From: JAIBBG01 sp043748015
GTDB taxonomy: Bacteria > Bacteroidota > Bacteroidia > Flavobacteriales_D > Sanyastnellaceae
DNA length: 42,088 nucleotides
NCBI GenBank assembly: GCA_043748015.1
Contig: JAYTOA010000116.1
Coordinates: 1-42,088, forward strand
Direction: 5' to 3'
Positions within the stretch are counted from its first letter, which is position 1. Each line of letters opens with the position of its first letter. Shown piece by piece: positions 32,442 to 41,181 of this stretch. Below the pieces are notes generated by a model, which was not told the origin of the DNA, ran no database searches, and saw only the letters and a program-made list of their open reading frames with translations. The position numbers and the translations under genes were made by a program.

Positions 32442-33665
32442 CTAAGGCAACAATATTGAACTGTCGCCATAACTGAGAAATCGAAAATCGTTGTCCATTG
32501 CGTAATCATAAATTTTCTTCCAGTCATCTCCAACGAATGCAGATACCAGTAATAGCAAAGTGCTTTGCGGCATGTGAAAATTGGTGATGAGGCCGCGACA
32601 AACTTTGAACTTATAACCAGGTGTAATCATAATAGAAGTTGAAGCAGCAAATTGATGCAATCCATTCCGTTTGCAGTAATCCAGAATGGCTTCAATGCTT
32701 GAAGCCAAATCAATATCGTCATTCAATTCATAACATTCCCACTGATGAAGAGTTGGAAGTTCGTCTGTGAATTTTGCACCTGTTTTCAACTTCACTCCCA
32801 ACCAATAAAGACTTTCGAGAGTCCGCATTGATGTAGTTCCCACAACAATTATTCTATTGTCTATTGAATCTTTTAGAAGTTTGAGCAATTCAATTTCGAC
32901 GGAAAATATTTCGCTGTGCATGCTGTGTCCTTCGAGTGTTTCTGAAGAGACCGGGCGAAATGTTCCCGCGCCAACGTGCAGTGTAATTTCTTTTATCTGC
33001 ACATCCATCTTCTTCAACTCATCAAACAGTTGTGTAGTGAAATGAAGTCCGGCAGTAGGTGCAGCAACTGATCCTTCAGCAATGGCAAACACAGTTTGGT
33101 AGCGAATGATGTCTTCCTCTTCTGCTTTGCGATTGAAATAGGGTGGCAATGGAATTTCGCCGGCGAATTGAAGAATTTCCGAAAATGTAAGTTGTGAATC
33201 AGACCAATGAAATTGAATAACGAAGTACTCGGCTTCCTTGGAAATTTTTTGTGCTGTGAGAAGAACTTCTATTCCATCTGCTGAAAAAGTCATTTGTAAC
33301 AGCTCATCGTTCTTCCACTTTTTAGCTCCACCTACAAGGCATTTCCAGGAGATCTGCTTCTTTTGAATCATTGCGTCCTGATGACTGAAGCCAATAGGTT
33401 CAAGACAAAATACTTCAATACTTGCACCTGATGATTTGTGAAAAATAATACGTGCGGGAATCACTTTTGTGTCGTTCAGTATCAATATATCTGAGGGCGA
33501 CAACAGCGGGGCAATTTCATTGAACGTCGTATCGCTAATGTAACCTTGTTGATAGATCAGCAACTTGGAAGAATCCCGTTTGGGCAGAGGGTGCTTTGCT
33601 ATTCGTTCATTGGGAAGTGAATAGTTGAATTGCTCTATTCGAATATCTTTAGGTTGGGTAGTCAT
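32442..33665 (-). CDS. Divergent QueA paralogue
   Basis: A second QueA-fold protein, 407 residues from ATG at 33665 (a further in-frame start at 33698 adds 11). It keeps YSLPNERIAKHPLPKRDSSK, LNDTKVIPARI, APTAGLHFTTQLF, LHVGAGTFRPV, VVGTTSMRTLES and TNFHMPQSTLLLLVSAFVG. It differs from canonical QueA in being 57 residues longer than the copy at 17821-18873, with an insertion between the GTTSMRTLES block and the C-terminal domain (WLGVKLKTGAKFTDELP through TSIMITPGYKFK), and ends YGDSSILL instead of YGDAML. It may be an AdoMet-dependent tRNA enzyme of changed specificity; function unknown. It lies alone, converging with the ABC permease. Confidence 0.85.
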   Translation of the reverse strand: MTTQPKDIRIEQFNYSLPNERIAKHPLPKRDSSKLLIYQQGYISDTTFNEIAPLLSPSDILILNDTKVIPARIIFHKSSGASIEVFCLEPIGFSHQDAMIQKKQISWKCLVGGAKKWKNDELLQMTFSADGIEVLLTAQKISKEAEYFVIQFHWSDSQLTFSEILQFAGEIPLPPYFNRKAEEEDIIRYQTVFAIAEGSVAAPTAGLHFTTQLFDELKKMDVQIKEITLHVGAGTFRPVSSETLEGHSMHSEIFSVEIELLKLLKDSIDNRIIVVGTTSMRTLESLYWLGVKLKTGAKFTDELPTLHQWECYELNDDIDLASSIEAILDYCKRNGLHQFAASTSIMITPGYKFKVCRGLITNFHMPQSTLLLLVSAFVGDDWKKIYDYAMDNDFRFLSYGDSSILLP

Positions 33666-33812
33666 AAAATTGGAGAATGCAAGGATATAAACAGGCAATA
33701 CACAATGTGACCATTTTTTTAAAAGCTGGCGGGAATATCACATCTGATCGATGGTAGAATTTCTTCTATCTCAAAAAAAAGGTTTTGAATTTTGGGTGGC
33801 TTGATTTGGTAT

Positions 33813-33843
33813 AAAAAAATCATGGCTGGTCGTTACCAGCCAT
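33813..33843 (-). terminator. Terminator downstream of the fecR operon
   Basis: ATGGCTGGT (33822-33830) and ACCAGCCAT (33835-33843) form a perfect 9-bp stem with loop CGTT. On the minus strand it is followed by seven T (33813-33819). It lies about 200 bases after the fecR stop. Confidence 0.85.
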
Positions 33844-33883
33844 AATTCTAAACCTTAACTAAAACTAACTATACTTTTTGAAA

Positions 33884-33898
33884 CCACCTGAAAGGTGG
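33884..33898. other. Perfect 6-bp hairpin upstream of the terminator
   Basis: CCACCT (33884-33889), GAA, AGGTGG (33893-33898 with flanking A). It lies in the same spacer as two further hairpins and gives the 3' region of the fecR transcript a structured look. Confidence 0.5.
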
Positions 33899-34046
33899 AT
33901 TCAACTGTGTGTTACTTATCTGTATATGTGTAAGTACAGCGACTTACCTCAAAATTTCCTTGCCTTGCAAAGGTGAGAACACTTTAGTCAAATAAATGTT
34001 GCATCGACCTGTGAATTTATTTCGATTTTATTGGACTCTTGCCCTT

Positions 34047-34874
34047 CTAACGGCTCATTTCCGATATAAAAACCTGATTATCATCTGTTACCTCAAACTT
34101 GAGTGACATGGGCAGACAAACCAACTCCAGAGCTTTGTTCAAGTCGGAACTGTTAAAACGGCCTGTATACAATCGATTGTTGGACAGGTTTGCATGAAGC
34201 GTAATTCCAAACTGACGGGATATTTCATCCAAAACATTCTGAACAGGTTCGTCCTTATATATAAACTCCCCTATTTGCCAATCACCAAGCGCAAGATCAA
34301 AGTTGGTGATGACCAAACTCTTACCATTCAGCTCGGCTACACCACCGGGCACGATAACTACTTCACCTTTGCTAGATTTCAAGCTCACACGCACTTTACC
34401 TGTGCGACATTCCACTCTGAATTTATCATTTCTAGAGAATACGTCGAAGGATGTTCCCATCACTTCAACCAAGCCATGATTGGTAACCACTGTGAATTTG
34501 CTTCCTTTTTCAACGTTGAAGAAAGCCTGACCCTCCAATTGCAAGGTTCTCTCCTTGCTCCAATCTTCATCGTAAGACAATACAGAACCAGCGTTCATAC
34601 TCACCTCAGACTTATCCGGCAAAACAACAGATTTTGTTTCCTTTGTGGCGGTTGTCACTTGAATCAAATGACTCGAAGGCCAATAAACGACCAACGCGAT
34701 AATCACTGCAGCGGCGGCGGCAACAGATGCCAAAGGTCTCCAATTGAAAGACAATGTCTTTCCTGTAGGCTGCTGTTTTGTTGAGATTTTATTCTCCAGC
34801 TTCTCCCAGGCATCTTCCTGATTCCTGTTAAAGGGTGTCTCCCAATTTTTTAATATTTCACGATATTTACTCAT
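34047..34874 (-). CDS. FecR-type anti-sigma factor
   Basis: Inner-membrane regulator that holds the ECF sigma factor until signalled by the TonB receptor. The 275 residues have a cytoplasmic N-terminus of about 45 residues (KNWETPFNRNQEDAWEKLENK), one transmembrane helix near 48-67 (LASVAAAAAVIIALVVYW), a periplasmic FecR domain (about 75-175: VVLPDKSEVSMNAGSVLSYD, LEGQAFFNVEKG, VVTNHGLVEVMGTSFDV) and a C-terminal DUF4974-like domain (NVLDEISRQFGITLH, YTGRFNSSDLNKALELV). It lies last in a unit with the sigma factor, receptor and DUF4249 lipoprotein, 75 bases after the latter. In most such operons fecR directly follows the sigma gene, so the order here is unusual. Confidence 0.93.
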   Translation of the reverse strand: MSKYREILKNWETPFNRNQEDAWEKLENKISTKQQPTGKTLSFNWRPLASVAAAAAVIIALVVYWPSSHLIQVTTATKETKSVVLPDKSEVSMNAGSVLSYDEDWSKERTLQLEGQAFFNVEKGSKFTVVTNHGLVEVMGTSFDVFSRNDKFRVECRTGKVRVSLKSSKGEVVIVPGGVAELNGKSLVITNFDLALGDWQIGEFIYKDEPVQNVLDEISRQFGITLHANLSNNRLYTGRFNSSDLNKALELVCLPMSLKFEVTDDNQVFISEMSR

Positions 34875-34949
34875 CTCTTGCGCGTTTTCTTCCCGCTTCA
34901 GTAGGTTCTTACACCTGTATAATCATTCACCCTACCTCTATACGGATAT

Positions 34950-35717
34950 TTAATTCTCTATAATTATTTCCCTAGAAAAGGTGCTCACACTTGTGAAGAA
35001 GCCTTTTCCCCCATCGACATTGTCCGGACCATTTCGCAAAAACCCTCTAAAATCAGCGGCATCAAAAAAGAATACAGATTCAAACTCGCGATCAATAGCA
35101 TAAACATTGAGCAGGTGCCTTCCGTAATATTTGAAGTCAGTCTTCTGAAGAACCAACTGTGGCTCCAGTTGTGGTCCTGAAAATCTCGAAGCAAACTGTC
35201 CTCCAACGAACGGAATTTCCACTTTTACATCTTCTATGTTTTCTAATCTTACTACATATGAATACCTGGAATTATCAAGCGCATTCCATTGGAGCAGCCC
35301 TGCAAAATTTCCCGGTGATGATATGAATACAGTATCATCGGTGAGAAATGTTGAATGAATGGCTGGCGGAATTTTCGTTTCAGCCGTCATCGTTATTGGA
35401 AAAGAATTATTACTAACGGTAATCCTATACTTGACTTCATTCAGTAAAAGATATGTCGCATCAGCAGCATAGAATCCATTTTCAAGTGAGAGTTCCGCTG
35501 TTTCATCAAGCTCGGAAGAAATGGTAATGGTGGCCTTTCTTGCCGTGTTCATCTCACCGAAATTCTCCGACAATTCAAAAAACTGAATGCCTTTTGGATT
35601 TTCTCCTCCAACAAGAACACCCGCAAGAACCGGAGATTCAACGAGCAGCTCGTTCACGTCTGTTCTAGTGCAACCCAAGGTTGACATTAGAAATAATATA
35701 GCGGAAATCCTTTTCAA
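34950..35717 (-). CDS. DUF4249-family lipoprotein
   Basis: Surface lipoprotein that commonly accompanies TonB receptors in Bacteroidota, probably helping to capture the ligand. The 255 residues have a lipoprotein signal (ISAILFLMSTLGC, Cys16) and beta-rich domains: an N-terminal part with PVLAGVL and a C-terminal part with YSYVVRLENI, LNVYAIDREF and GGKGFFTSVSTF, the last resembling the usual C-terminal motif of DUF4249. It overlaps the receptor stop by four bases (ATGA at 35714-35717), so receptor and lipoprotein are made together. The family's function has not been fully worked out. Confidence 0.85.
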   Translation of the reverse strand: MKRISAILFLMSTLGCTRTDVNELLVESPVLAGVLVGGENPKGIQFFELSENFGEMNTARKATITISSELDETAELSLENGFYAADATYLLLNEVKYRITVSNNSFPITMTAETKIPPAIHSTFLTDDTVFISSPGNFAGLLQWNALDNSRYSYVVRLENIEDVKVEIPFVGGQFASRFSGPQLEPQLVLQKTDFKYYGRHLLNVYAIDREFESVFFFDAADFRGFLRNGPDNVDGGKGFFTSVSTFSREIIIEN

Positions 35718-38377
35718 AATTTCAGTTTCAAATTGATGGAAGGCAAAAGACCAAGCATAGCGACATCTCGTTTATCAACGACAAAATCGTTCGGATTATT
35801 ACTCATTCGCAATGCCCTGTATTGAATATCACGAACATTGGATTGATTATAAACATTGAAGATAGAGAATTGAATTGATCCGGCCATTTTCCCCAACAAA
35901 AAACGCCACGCCGCAGTGATGTCCATGCGATGATAGACGGGCAGTCTGGCACTGTTCAGTTCTCCGTAGACGGGAAGTTTTCTTGTGTTTCCATCAGGTA
36001 AAGGAAAATCGTAAGTGCCAAGCAATGGAGTGAAAGGTCTGCCACTGCCATAGACCCAAAACAGGGCGATGTCCCATTTTTTCAAGTGCAATTCATAGTT
36101 GAATTTCAACTCGTGTCGTTGCTCGAAAACCTCTGGAATATCAACGAAACCATCCAAGGGAAAATCGGCCACAGCCTTGAGCAATGAATAGCCTAAAATT
36201 AAATGATGACGCTTATAGTTTTTCGTCAACAACACATCAGCACCCGCAGACCTTCCACGTCCTTCAAGCAAACTTCCTTCATTGCCTGTTGCATTATTAT
36301 AAAAATTGGTATTGAGAATATTTCCTTCATTCCACTTCTGATACCCTTCAATATCCAGCGTCCATCCCTTTATATTTAATAGAAAACCGAACATAATCTG
36401 ATCTGATTGCAAAACAGGAATGCTTCCAGGCCCAGACATTCTCCAATAGTCGGGAGTATTGAGATATAGGCTTTGTGTCTGAATTCTTTGTATGTATTGA
36501 TGGACCCGACCGGCTGAAGATTTCAATTTGAGTTTACCGGAAAAAAAATCACACTGCATCAATAGGCGAGGCTCGAAATAAAATTTCGCGGTGCGGTCGT
36601 AATAATTGACACGAATGCCGGGAGTAATTTTCAATCTCTCCTCCGATTCATTGTTAGCTGATATGAAAGCCGAAATGACGCTTCCCGCATCGATGGTATC
36701 GCTATTGATGGTTCCACTTACATTTCGTTTAAAAGCCGATTGTATTACGTTCACTTCCAGGCCTGTGTTCAGCTTGATGCCTGTGAATAATTTGCTCAAC
36801 TCCAATCTGGCATCTAAATCCTTCAATGTGGTTTGCTCAGATGAAAATCGAATACTATCCGTTTGAAAGAGTCGCTCACGTACGGTATCAGCAGAAAAAA
36901 AAGACCCACTGAATCTGCTCATGCCTATGCGACTTTCAGATTCCCATCCATTGTTCCATGATCGCACCCACCGTGAAGATGCGCCAACATTTTTCTTACT
37001 GCTTTCATCTGTGTATTTTACATCAATAGGATTTTCCAATTCTCGCCCCGAACTATCTGCATATTGCACGAAGAGTTCATCGCCAGACGCATAGCCGCTG
37101 ATATTAATGATGTCTCGCGGTGTCGGCCGATACGTGAATTTCAAGTTTAAATCCTGAAAATAAAAATCCGGATTGTCTTTATAAAAATTCTGGTTGACGC
37201 TATTGTCACCTGTCGTAACAGCGGCATTGTATGTAGTGTTGAACAACTGACGATATGTTGGAGAATAAAGAATATTGGTAAATGCTCTTCTTGCAGTAAT
37301 GATTAAACTTGACTTGCCAAGAGTGTCCGTAGGTGCCTCCACAACCGCTCCGATAGCCAATGGTCCTAAATCAATTTGCGCTGTGGTCTTCATTAGAGTT
37401 CCTTCCTTACCCACCATCTCCACAATTCCAGCTATACGTCCACCGAATCGCGCATCTGTAATTCCTTTGTGAATTCTCATAGCCTTCACTGCATTGGCAT
37501 TGATAGCGGTGAAAGCTCCAAAGAAATGGTCCTGATGATAAAGGTTAAATCCATCGAGCGAAATTTGCGTCTGATCGTTGTTACTGCCTCTGATATATAG
37601 ACCGTTGCTCGATTCCTGAGTAGCGCTAATTCCGGGTAAGAGTTGTGCCGTTCTAAAAATATCTGCTTCTCCAGTTCCCTGAGTAGTGGCAAAACTTCCC
37701 GGATTAATGGAAATGATTCCAGGTACACCGGTTGCATCAATCAGACGTATCCCTTCAGACTGAATCAAAACATCGGGCAAATAATTTCTTGATGGAATAA
37801 GAAATAGGGTAGCGAATTTTTTCGAATGAAAATAATTCAGCGGAATAATTTTCACTTCGTAACCCACAAAAAAAACTTCCATCGAATCTGTTGCGGGAAG
37901 TGTCAATTGCAAATTAAACTCACCATCGGCATCTGTAACCATTGTTTGACCCGATTTTGCGATAGAGAGCACGGCAAATGGGAGCAATTCACGTGAATAA
38001 TAATCACGTACCACACCATGAACATTATGAATAGCGGATTCATCGGGAAAATCCTTTTCAATCTGTGTTGGCTCTAGCTCACGGTAAATGACAACCGTCT
38101 CGTCAAGCCATTTATACACCAAACCCGTTGATTCGAGCAATGCAATGAGCACTTCATCAATGGGTGTTGATTCGAATTTCCAAGTACCGGAGAATTGACG
38201 AAGTTCGTAGCTGTCAAAGGCAAAACGGAGATTGTAAGTTTTGCTGAGTTTCGTCAAAACCTTCGAAACACTTTGTTGAGAGAACTCTTCTGTGATATGT
38301 GTGTTCTGCTGTCCCGACAAAGAATGTTTGCAGCAGATCAGAAAAACAATCAGTAAAATTTTTACTGAAAACTTCAT
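35714..38377 (-). CDS. TonB-dependent receptor with STN and carboxypeptidase-regulatory-like domains
   Basis: Outer-membrane transducer/transporter that signals to FecR. The 887 residues comprise a signal peptide (about 1-22), an STN signalling domain near 36-95 (VLTKLSKTYNLRFAFDSYEL, IDEVLIALLESTGLVYKW), a carboxypeptidase-regulatory-like domain near 115-200 (NVHGVVRDYYSRELLPFAVL, TVTDADGEFNLQL-like), a plug near 215-335 (FRTAQLLPGISATQESSNG, LYIRGSNNDQTQISLDGF), and a beta-barrel ending INLKLKF. The STN domain indicates a role in sigma-factor signalling. The substrate is unknown. Upstream, between it and the sigma gene, lies a 21-bp hairpin. Confidence 0.94.
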   Translation of the reverse strand: MKFSVKILLIVFLICCKHSLSGQQNTHITEEFSQQSVSKVLTKLSKTYNLRFAFDSYELRQFSGTWKFESTPIDEVLIALLESTGLVYKWLDETVVIYRELEPTQIEKDFPDESAIHNVHGVVRDYYSRELLPFAVLSIAKSGQTMVTDADGEFNLQLTLPATDSMEVFFVGYEVKIIPLNYFHSKKFATLFLIPSRNYLPDVLIQSEGIRLIDATGVPGIISINPGSFATTQGTGEADIFRTAQLLPGISATQESSNGLYIRGSNNDQTQISLDGFNLYHQDHFFGAFTAINANAVKAMRIHKGITDARFGGRIAGIVEMVGKEGTLMKTTAQIDLGPLAIGAVVEAPTDTLGKSSLIITARRAFTNILYSPTYRQLFNTTYNAAVTTGDNSVNQNFYKDNPDFYFQDLNLKFTYRPTPRDIINISGYASGDELFVQYADSSGRELENPIDVKYTDESSKKNVGASSRWVRSWNNGWESESRIGMSRFSGSFFSADTVRERLFQTDSIRFSSEQTTLKDLDARLELSKLFTGIKLNTGLEVNVIQSAFKRNVSGTINSDTIDAGSVISAFISANNESEERLKITPGIRVNYYDRTAKFYFEPRLLMQCDFFSGKLKLKSSAGRVHQYIQRIQTQSLYLNTPDYWRMSGPGSIPVLQSDQIMFGFLLNIKGWTLDIEGYQKWNEGNILNTNFYNNATGNEGSLLEGRGRSAGADVLLTKNYKRHHLILGYSLLKAVADFPLDGFVDIPEVFEQRHELKFNYELHLKKWDIALFWVYGSGRPFTPLLGTYDFPLPDGNTRKLPVYGELNSARLPVYHRMDITAAWRFLLGKMAGSIQFSIFNVYNQSNVRDIQYRALRMSNNPNDFVVDKRDVAMLGLLPSINLKLKF

Positions 38378-38443
38378 TCGAATTTATCCAGCATTATGCA
38401 TTAGTGACATTTTTCATTAGTACGTGCGGGATTCTCAAATTTA

Positions 38444-38498
38444 AGCAATAGAAAATACACTTTCATCGTCCAAAATTGAATGTGCATTTTCTATTGCT
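38444..38498. other. Imperfect 21-bp hairpin between sigma and receptor genes
   Basis: Bases 38444-38464 are complementary to 38478-38498 at 19 of 21 positions, with a 13-base loop; the outer 13 pairs (AGCAATAGAAAAT) are perfect. It begins ten bases after the sigma stop codon on the minus strand. It is followed not by T residues but by TAAATTTG (38437-38443 region), which fits the -7 element TAnnTTTG. Confidence 0.75.
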
Positions 38499-38508
38499 CA
38501 ATCTGGGT

Positions 38509-39072
38509 TTATATTTCCGTTCCCAGTTCGTCTCTGAAAATCTTGAGCACTTTGTTCATGCGTTTTTCTATCGCCTTAACAGATAAGCTCAATCTTTCGG
38601 CAATCTCCTTGTAGGTTAAATCCTCGAGGCGATTCATGAGAAATACCTCACGGCCGCCATCGGGCAACATGGCTATAACGCGCTCGAGTTTGGCTTCGTA
38701 CTCTTTGATTTCCACAAGTTTTTCCGGTGTGTCATACTCTCTATCCGATCCGGGAATCTTCCGGAATTTGAACATTAGCTGTTGTCGTTTGAGATGATTG
38801 ATGGTATTGTTCTGTGCAATTTTATATAGGTATGCCTTAATAGTAGTCTTGTCAATTCGATCGCGTGTTTCCCACAGTTTTACAAATGTGTCTTGCGTAA
38901 TATCTTCTGCAAGATCAACATCTCCACATTTGTAGTAAATGAAATTTCTAATAGGCTTGAACAGTTCTTCGAAGACGCGGCGATACTCCGAAGGCGTTAG
39001 TTCTTCGAAATTCTTATCCGGTTTAAAAATTGAAAGGAACAAAATGTATAGAGGCAAATCAATGAACGGCAA
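38509..39072 (-). CDS. FecI-type ECF sigma factor
   Basis: RNA polymerase sigma factor of the extracytoplasmic-function group, partner of the FecR anti-sigma in this cluster. The 187 residues contain sigma region 2 (about 40-105: FKPIRNFIYYKCGDVDLAEDITQDTFVKLW, split here as DLAEDITQDTFVKLWE, then AYLYKIAQNNTINHLKRQ) and region 4 (about 125-180: MLPDGGREVFLMNRLEDLTY, EIAERLSLSVKAIEKRMNKV). The only ATG that gives a full region 2 is at 39072. It likely controls its own cluster. It is divergent from the threonine dehydrogenase gene. Confidence 0.93.
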   Translation of the reverse strand: MPFIDLPLYILFLSIFKPDKNFEELTPSEYRRVFEELFKPIRNFIYYKCGDVDLAEDITQDTFVKLWETRDRIDKTTIKAYLYKIAQNNTINHLKRQQLMFKFRKIPGSDREYDTPEKLVEIKEYEAKLERVIAMLPDGGREVFLMNRLEDLTYKEIAERLSLSVKAIEKRMNKVLKIFRDELGTEI

Positions 39073-39186
39073 TGATACCTATAAACAATTGAACCTCGGC
39101 TTCTCTATGATTTTTTCGAAGAACGCCAAAATGCCTCTCCTTTTTTAAAAATAAACTCACTCGTCTTCAATAAGCGGTGCATTGAC

Positions 39187-39194
39187 TAATTTTG
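39187..39194 (+). promoter_or_regulatory. Candidate -7 element upstream of threonine dehydrogenase
   Basis: TAATTTTG fits TAnnTTTG and lies 30 bases before the ATG at 39225. No TTG is seen at the standard spacing upstream. Confidence 0.45.
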
Positions 39195-39224
39195 CTCAAA
39201 CACAGTATTTGAAACCGTCTATTT

Positions 39225-40196
39225 ATGCTAGGTAAAACACTTGTCATTGGTGCATCAGGTCAAATAGGGATTGAACTCGTGGGGGCATTGCGAAAGCTCA
39301 AGGGGAATAATCAGGTTATCGCTTCTGATATCCGGAAAGCTGATGTGCCGGAATTGAATGACGGTCCTTTTGAAATATTGAATGTGTTAGATGCAGCTCA
39401 ATTGGAGGTTATCATTGATAAGCATGAAGTGACAGAAGTGTATCAACTTGCCGCGTTGCTCTCTGCAAGTTCTGAGAAAAATCCGGAATTTGCGTGGGAA
39501 TTGAACATGAACGGGCTGTTCAATGTTCTCAATCTTGCTAAAGCTAAAAAGTTGAGAAAAATATTCTGGCCAAGTTCTATAGCGGTATTCGGGCCATCGA
39601 CTCCAAAGGCCAATACACCTCAATTTACCATCATGGAACCCAGCAGTGTTTATGGCATATCCAAACTTGCCGGTGAAAGATGGTGTGATTACTACTTTCA
39701 AAAATACGGTGTTGACGTTAGAAGTTTGCGATATCCCGGATTGATTGGCTATCGCTCCGAACCGGGCGGTGGGACTACAGATTACGCTGTAGATATTTTT
39801 CACCAGGCTTTGGAAAAGGGAAGCTACGATTGCTTCCTGTCAGAAAATACAATGCTTCCCATGATGATGATGGATGATGCTATTAAGGCAACGATATCAA
39901 TCATGGAAGCACCACCGGAAAATATTCGCATCAGAGGCAGCTACAATATTGCCGGATGCAGCTTCACACCTTCGCATCTCGTATCATTGATTCAAAAAGA
40001 AATTCCAAATTTCACTTGTACCTATCATCCAGATTTTCGCCAGCAACTGGCAGATTCATGGCCCGACAGCATCGATGATTTTCATGCAAGGCATGACTGG
40101 CAATGGCAAGCAGCATATTCCACAGAAAGACTGGTAACCACGATGCTGACAGAATTGCGAAATAAAAAAAAAGTTGAAGAGACCGTAACTTCATAA
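39225..40196 (+). CDS. L-threonine 3-dehydrogenase of the SDR/epimerase type
   Basis: NAD-dependent oxidoreductase of the extended SDR superfamily that converts threonine to 2-amino-3-ketobutyrate, which then cleaves to glycine and acetyl-CoA. The 323 residues show the nucleotide loop GASGQIG (9-15), the catalytic serine region WPSSIAVFGPS, and Tyr143-x3-Lys147 in SSVYGISKLAGERW. The long segment PGLIGYRSEPGGGTTDYAVD and the following MLPMMMMDDAIKATI are the features by which I recognise the threonine dehydrogenase subgroup rather than sugar epimerases. It stands between the divergent sigma gene and the MORN-like protein gene. No 2-amino-3-ketobutyrate lyase gene is nearby. Confidence 0.88.
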   Translation: MLGKTLVIGASGQIGIELVGALRKLKGNNQVIASDIRKADVPELNDGPFEILNVLDAAQLEVIIDKHEVTEVYQLAALLSASSEKNPEFAWELNMNGLFNVLNLAKAKKLRKIFWPSSIAVFGPSTPKANTPQFTIMEPSSVYGISKLAGERWCDYYFQKYGVDVRSLRYPGLIGYRSEPGGGTTDYAVDIFHQALEKGSYDCFLSENTMLPMMMMDDAIKATISIMEAPPENIRIRGSYNIAGCSFTPSHLVSLIQKEIPNFTCTYHPDFRQQLADSWPDSIDDFHARHDWQWQAAYSTERLVTTMLTELRNKKKVEETVTS

Positions 40197-40261
40197 GAGT
40201 TGCTCGCGTAACAGGCACAGTATTCATCTCTTTTAGATGAAAAATTAAAGCCTTTATTTCG

Positions 40262-41158
40262 ATGAGCAAGCATTTCTCCTTCATATTCCGAAAGACATTC
40301 AGTGTGATCATTGTGTTGATCTCTTTGTGCTCTTTTGTTTTTGACGGTGATATCAATCAGATAGATGCCAAGGGTCAACGTCAGGGTTATTGGATCATCA
40401 AAGGCAATATGATTGATGATCATGACTATAAACCTGAAAGTAAAGTAGAAGAAGGAAATTACGTGGATAGTCGCAAAGACGGTCTATGGAGAAGATATTG
40501 GCCGAATGGCAAGCTTCGTTCTGAAGTGACGTTTGACAGTGGTAAACCCATGGGTGAGTACAAACTCTTTTATGAGAATGGAAAACTTGAAGAGCACAGC
40601 AACTGGATTAACAGTAAAAATATTGGCGAATTCAAACGCTATTATACCAACGGGAATCAGCAGCAGCATTTTCTTTTCGCAGATAATGGCAAGAGAAATG
40701 GCACGCAGAAATACTTCCATGAAAACGGTAAACTCGCCATGGAAGTCAATATTGAAAATGGCTTCGAGGCCGGCTTGATGCGCAGATACAATCCCGATGG
40801 AACACTTGCGGAAGAAAGAACGTTTGACAATGGAAATGTGAAGCAAGGTTCATCGAAAAAGTACAAAGAAGTTGTTCCGAAGCCGGCTGTAAAAGATGAC
40901 TACGATGCAAGCATCGGTGTTGAAGCTACCAAGCCTACAACCGACAAAGCGAACAAAGCGCTAGGTTTCAAGCCGAATGGATTCAATACACTTTACGATC
41001 GCAATGGAGCACTGACACAAACCGGTGAATTCGTTGAAGGAAGATTGTACGACGGTAAATGGTATCGCTACAATTCTGATGGCTTGCTTATCCGTGTTGA
41101 GATTTACAAAGGTGGCAAGTATATTGGCTCAGGCGTAATCGGCGAGAACGAGAGATAA
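40262..41158 (+). CDS. Exported MORN-like (YwqK-type) repeat protein
   Basis: The 298 residues begin with a signal-like segment (FSVIIVLISLCSFVFDG). Then come about seven units of the MORN-variant type, G-x-(W/Y/F)-(K/R)-x-(Y/F)-x-x-(N/D)-G-x-L, for example GLWRRYWPNGKLRSEV, GEYKLFYENGKLEEH, GEFKRYYTNGNQQQH, GTQKYFHENGKLAME, GLMRRYNPDGTLAEE and, after a lysine-rich linker, GKWYRYNSDGLLIRV. Such repeats form beta-hairpin solenoids and are common in toxin-immunity (YwqK-like) and surface proteins; function here is unknown. It follows the dehydrogenase after 65 bases and is closed by a strong hairpin. Confidence 0.85.
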   Translation: MSKHFSFIFRKTFSVIIVLISLCSFVFDGDINQIDAKGQRQGYWIIKGNMIDDHDYKPESKVEEGNYVDSRKDGLWRRYWPNGKLRSEVTFDSGKPMGEYKLFYENGKLEEHSNWINSKNIGEFKRYYTNGNQQQHFLFADNGKRNGTQKYFHENGKLAMEVNIENGFEAGLMRRYNPDGTLAEERTFDNGNVKQGSSKKYKEVVPKPAVKDDYDASIGVEATKPTTDKANKALGFKPNGFNTLYDRNGALTQTGEFVEGRLYDGKWYRYNSDGLLIRVEIYKGGKYIGSGVIGENER

Positions 41159-41181
41159 AAAACTAAAATCGATAATTATGA

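Larger units (their letters stand above)
33666..34046. other. 381-bp spacer with three hairpins after fecR
   Basis: No gene supported. Read on the minus strand, downstream of fecR: GTAAGT/ACTTAC (33930-33947), CCACCT/AGGTGG (33884-33898), and the terminator-like hairpin at 33822-33843. The remaining 150 bases up to 33666 are AT-rich with runs of A, and should include the promoter of the QueA paralogue. Confidence 0.6.

Noticed and set aside
33855..33870. TTAAC and CTAAC 11 bases apart downstream of fecR, resembling the array at 8387
   Set aside because: Only two imperfect copies, not upstream of a start codon, so not counted as an operator.
34194..34784. Plus-strand open frame of 196 codons opposite fecR
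   Set aside because: Antisense shadow of a clear FecR gene; no signal or domain is visible.
35714..38377. SusC/SusD-type glycan uptake pair
   Set aside because: The lipoprotein next to the receptor looks like DUF4249, not SusD, and the receptor has an STN domain with a FecR/sigma partner.
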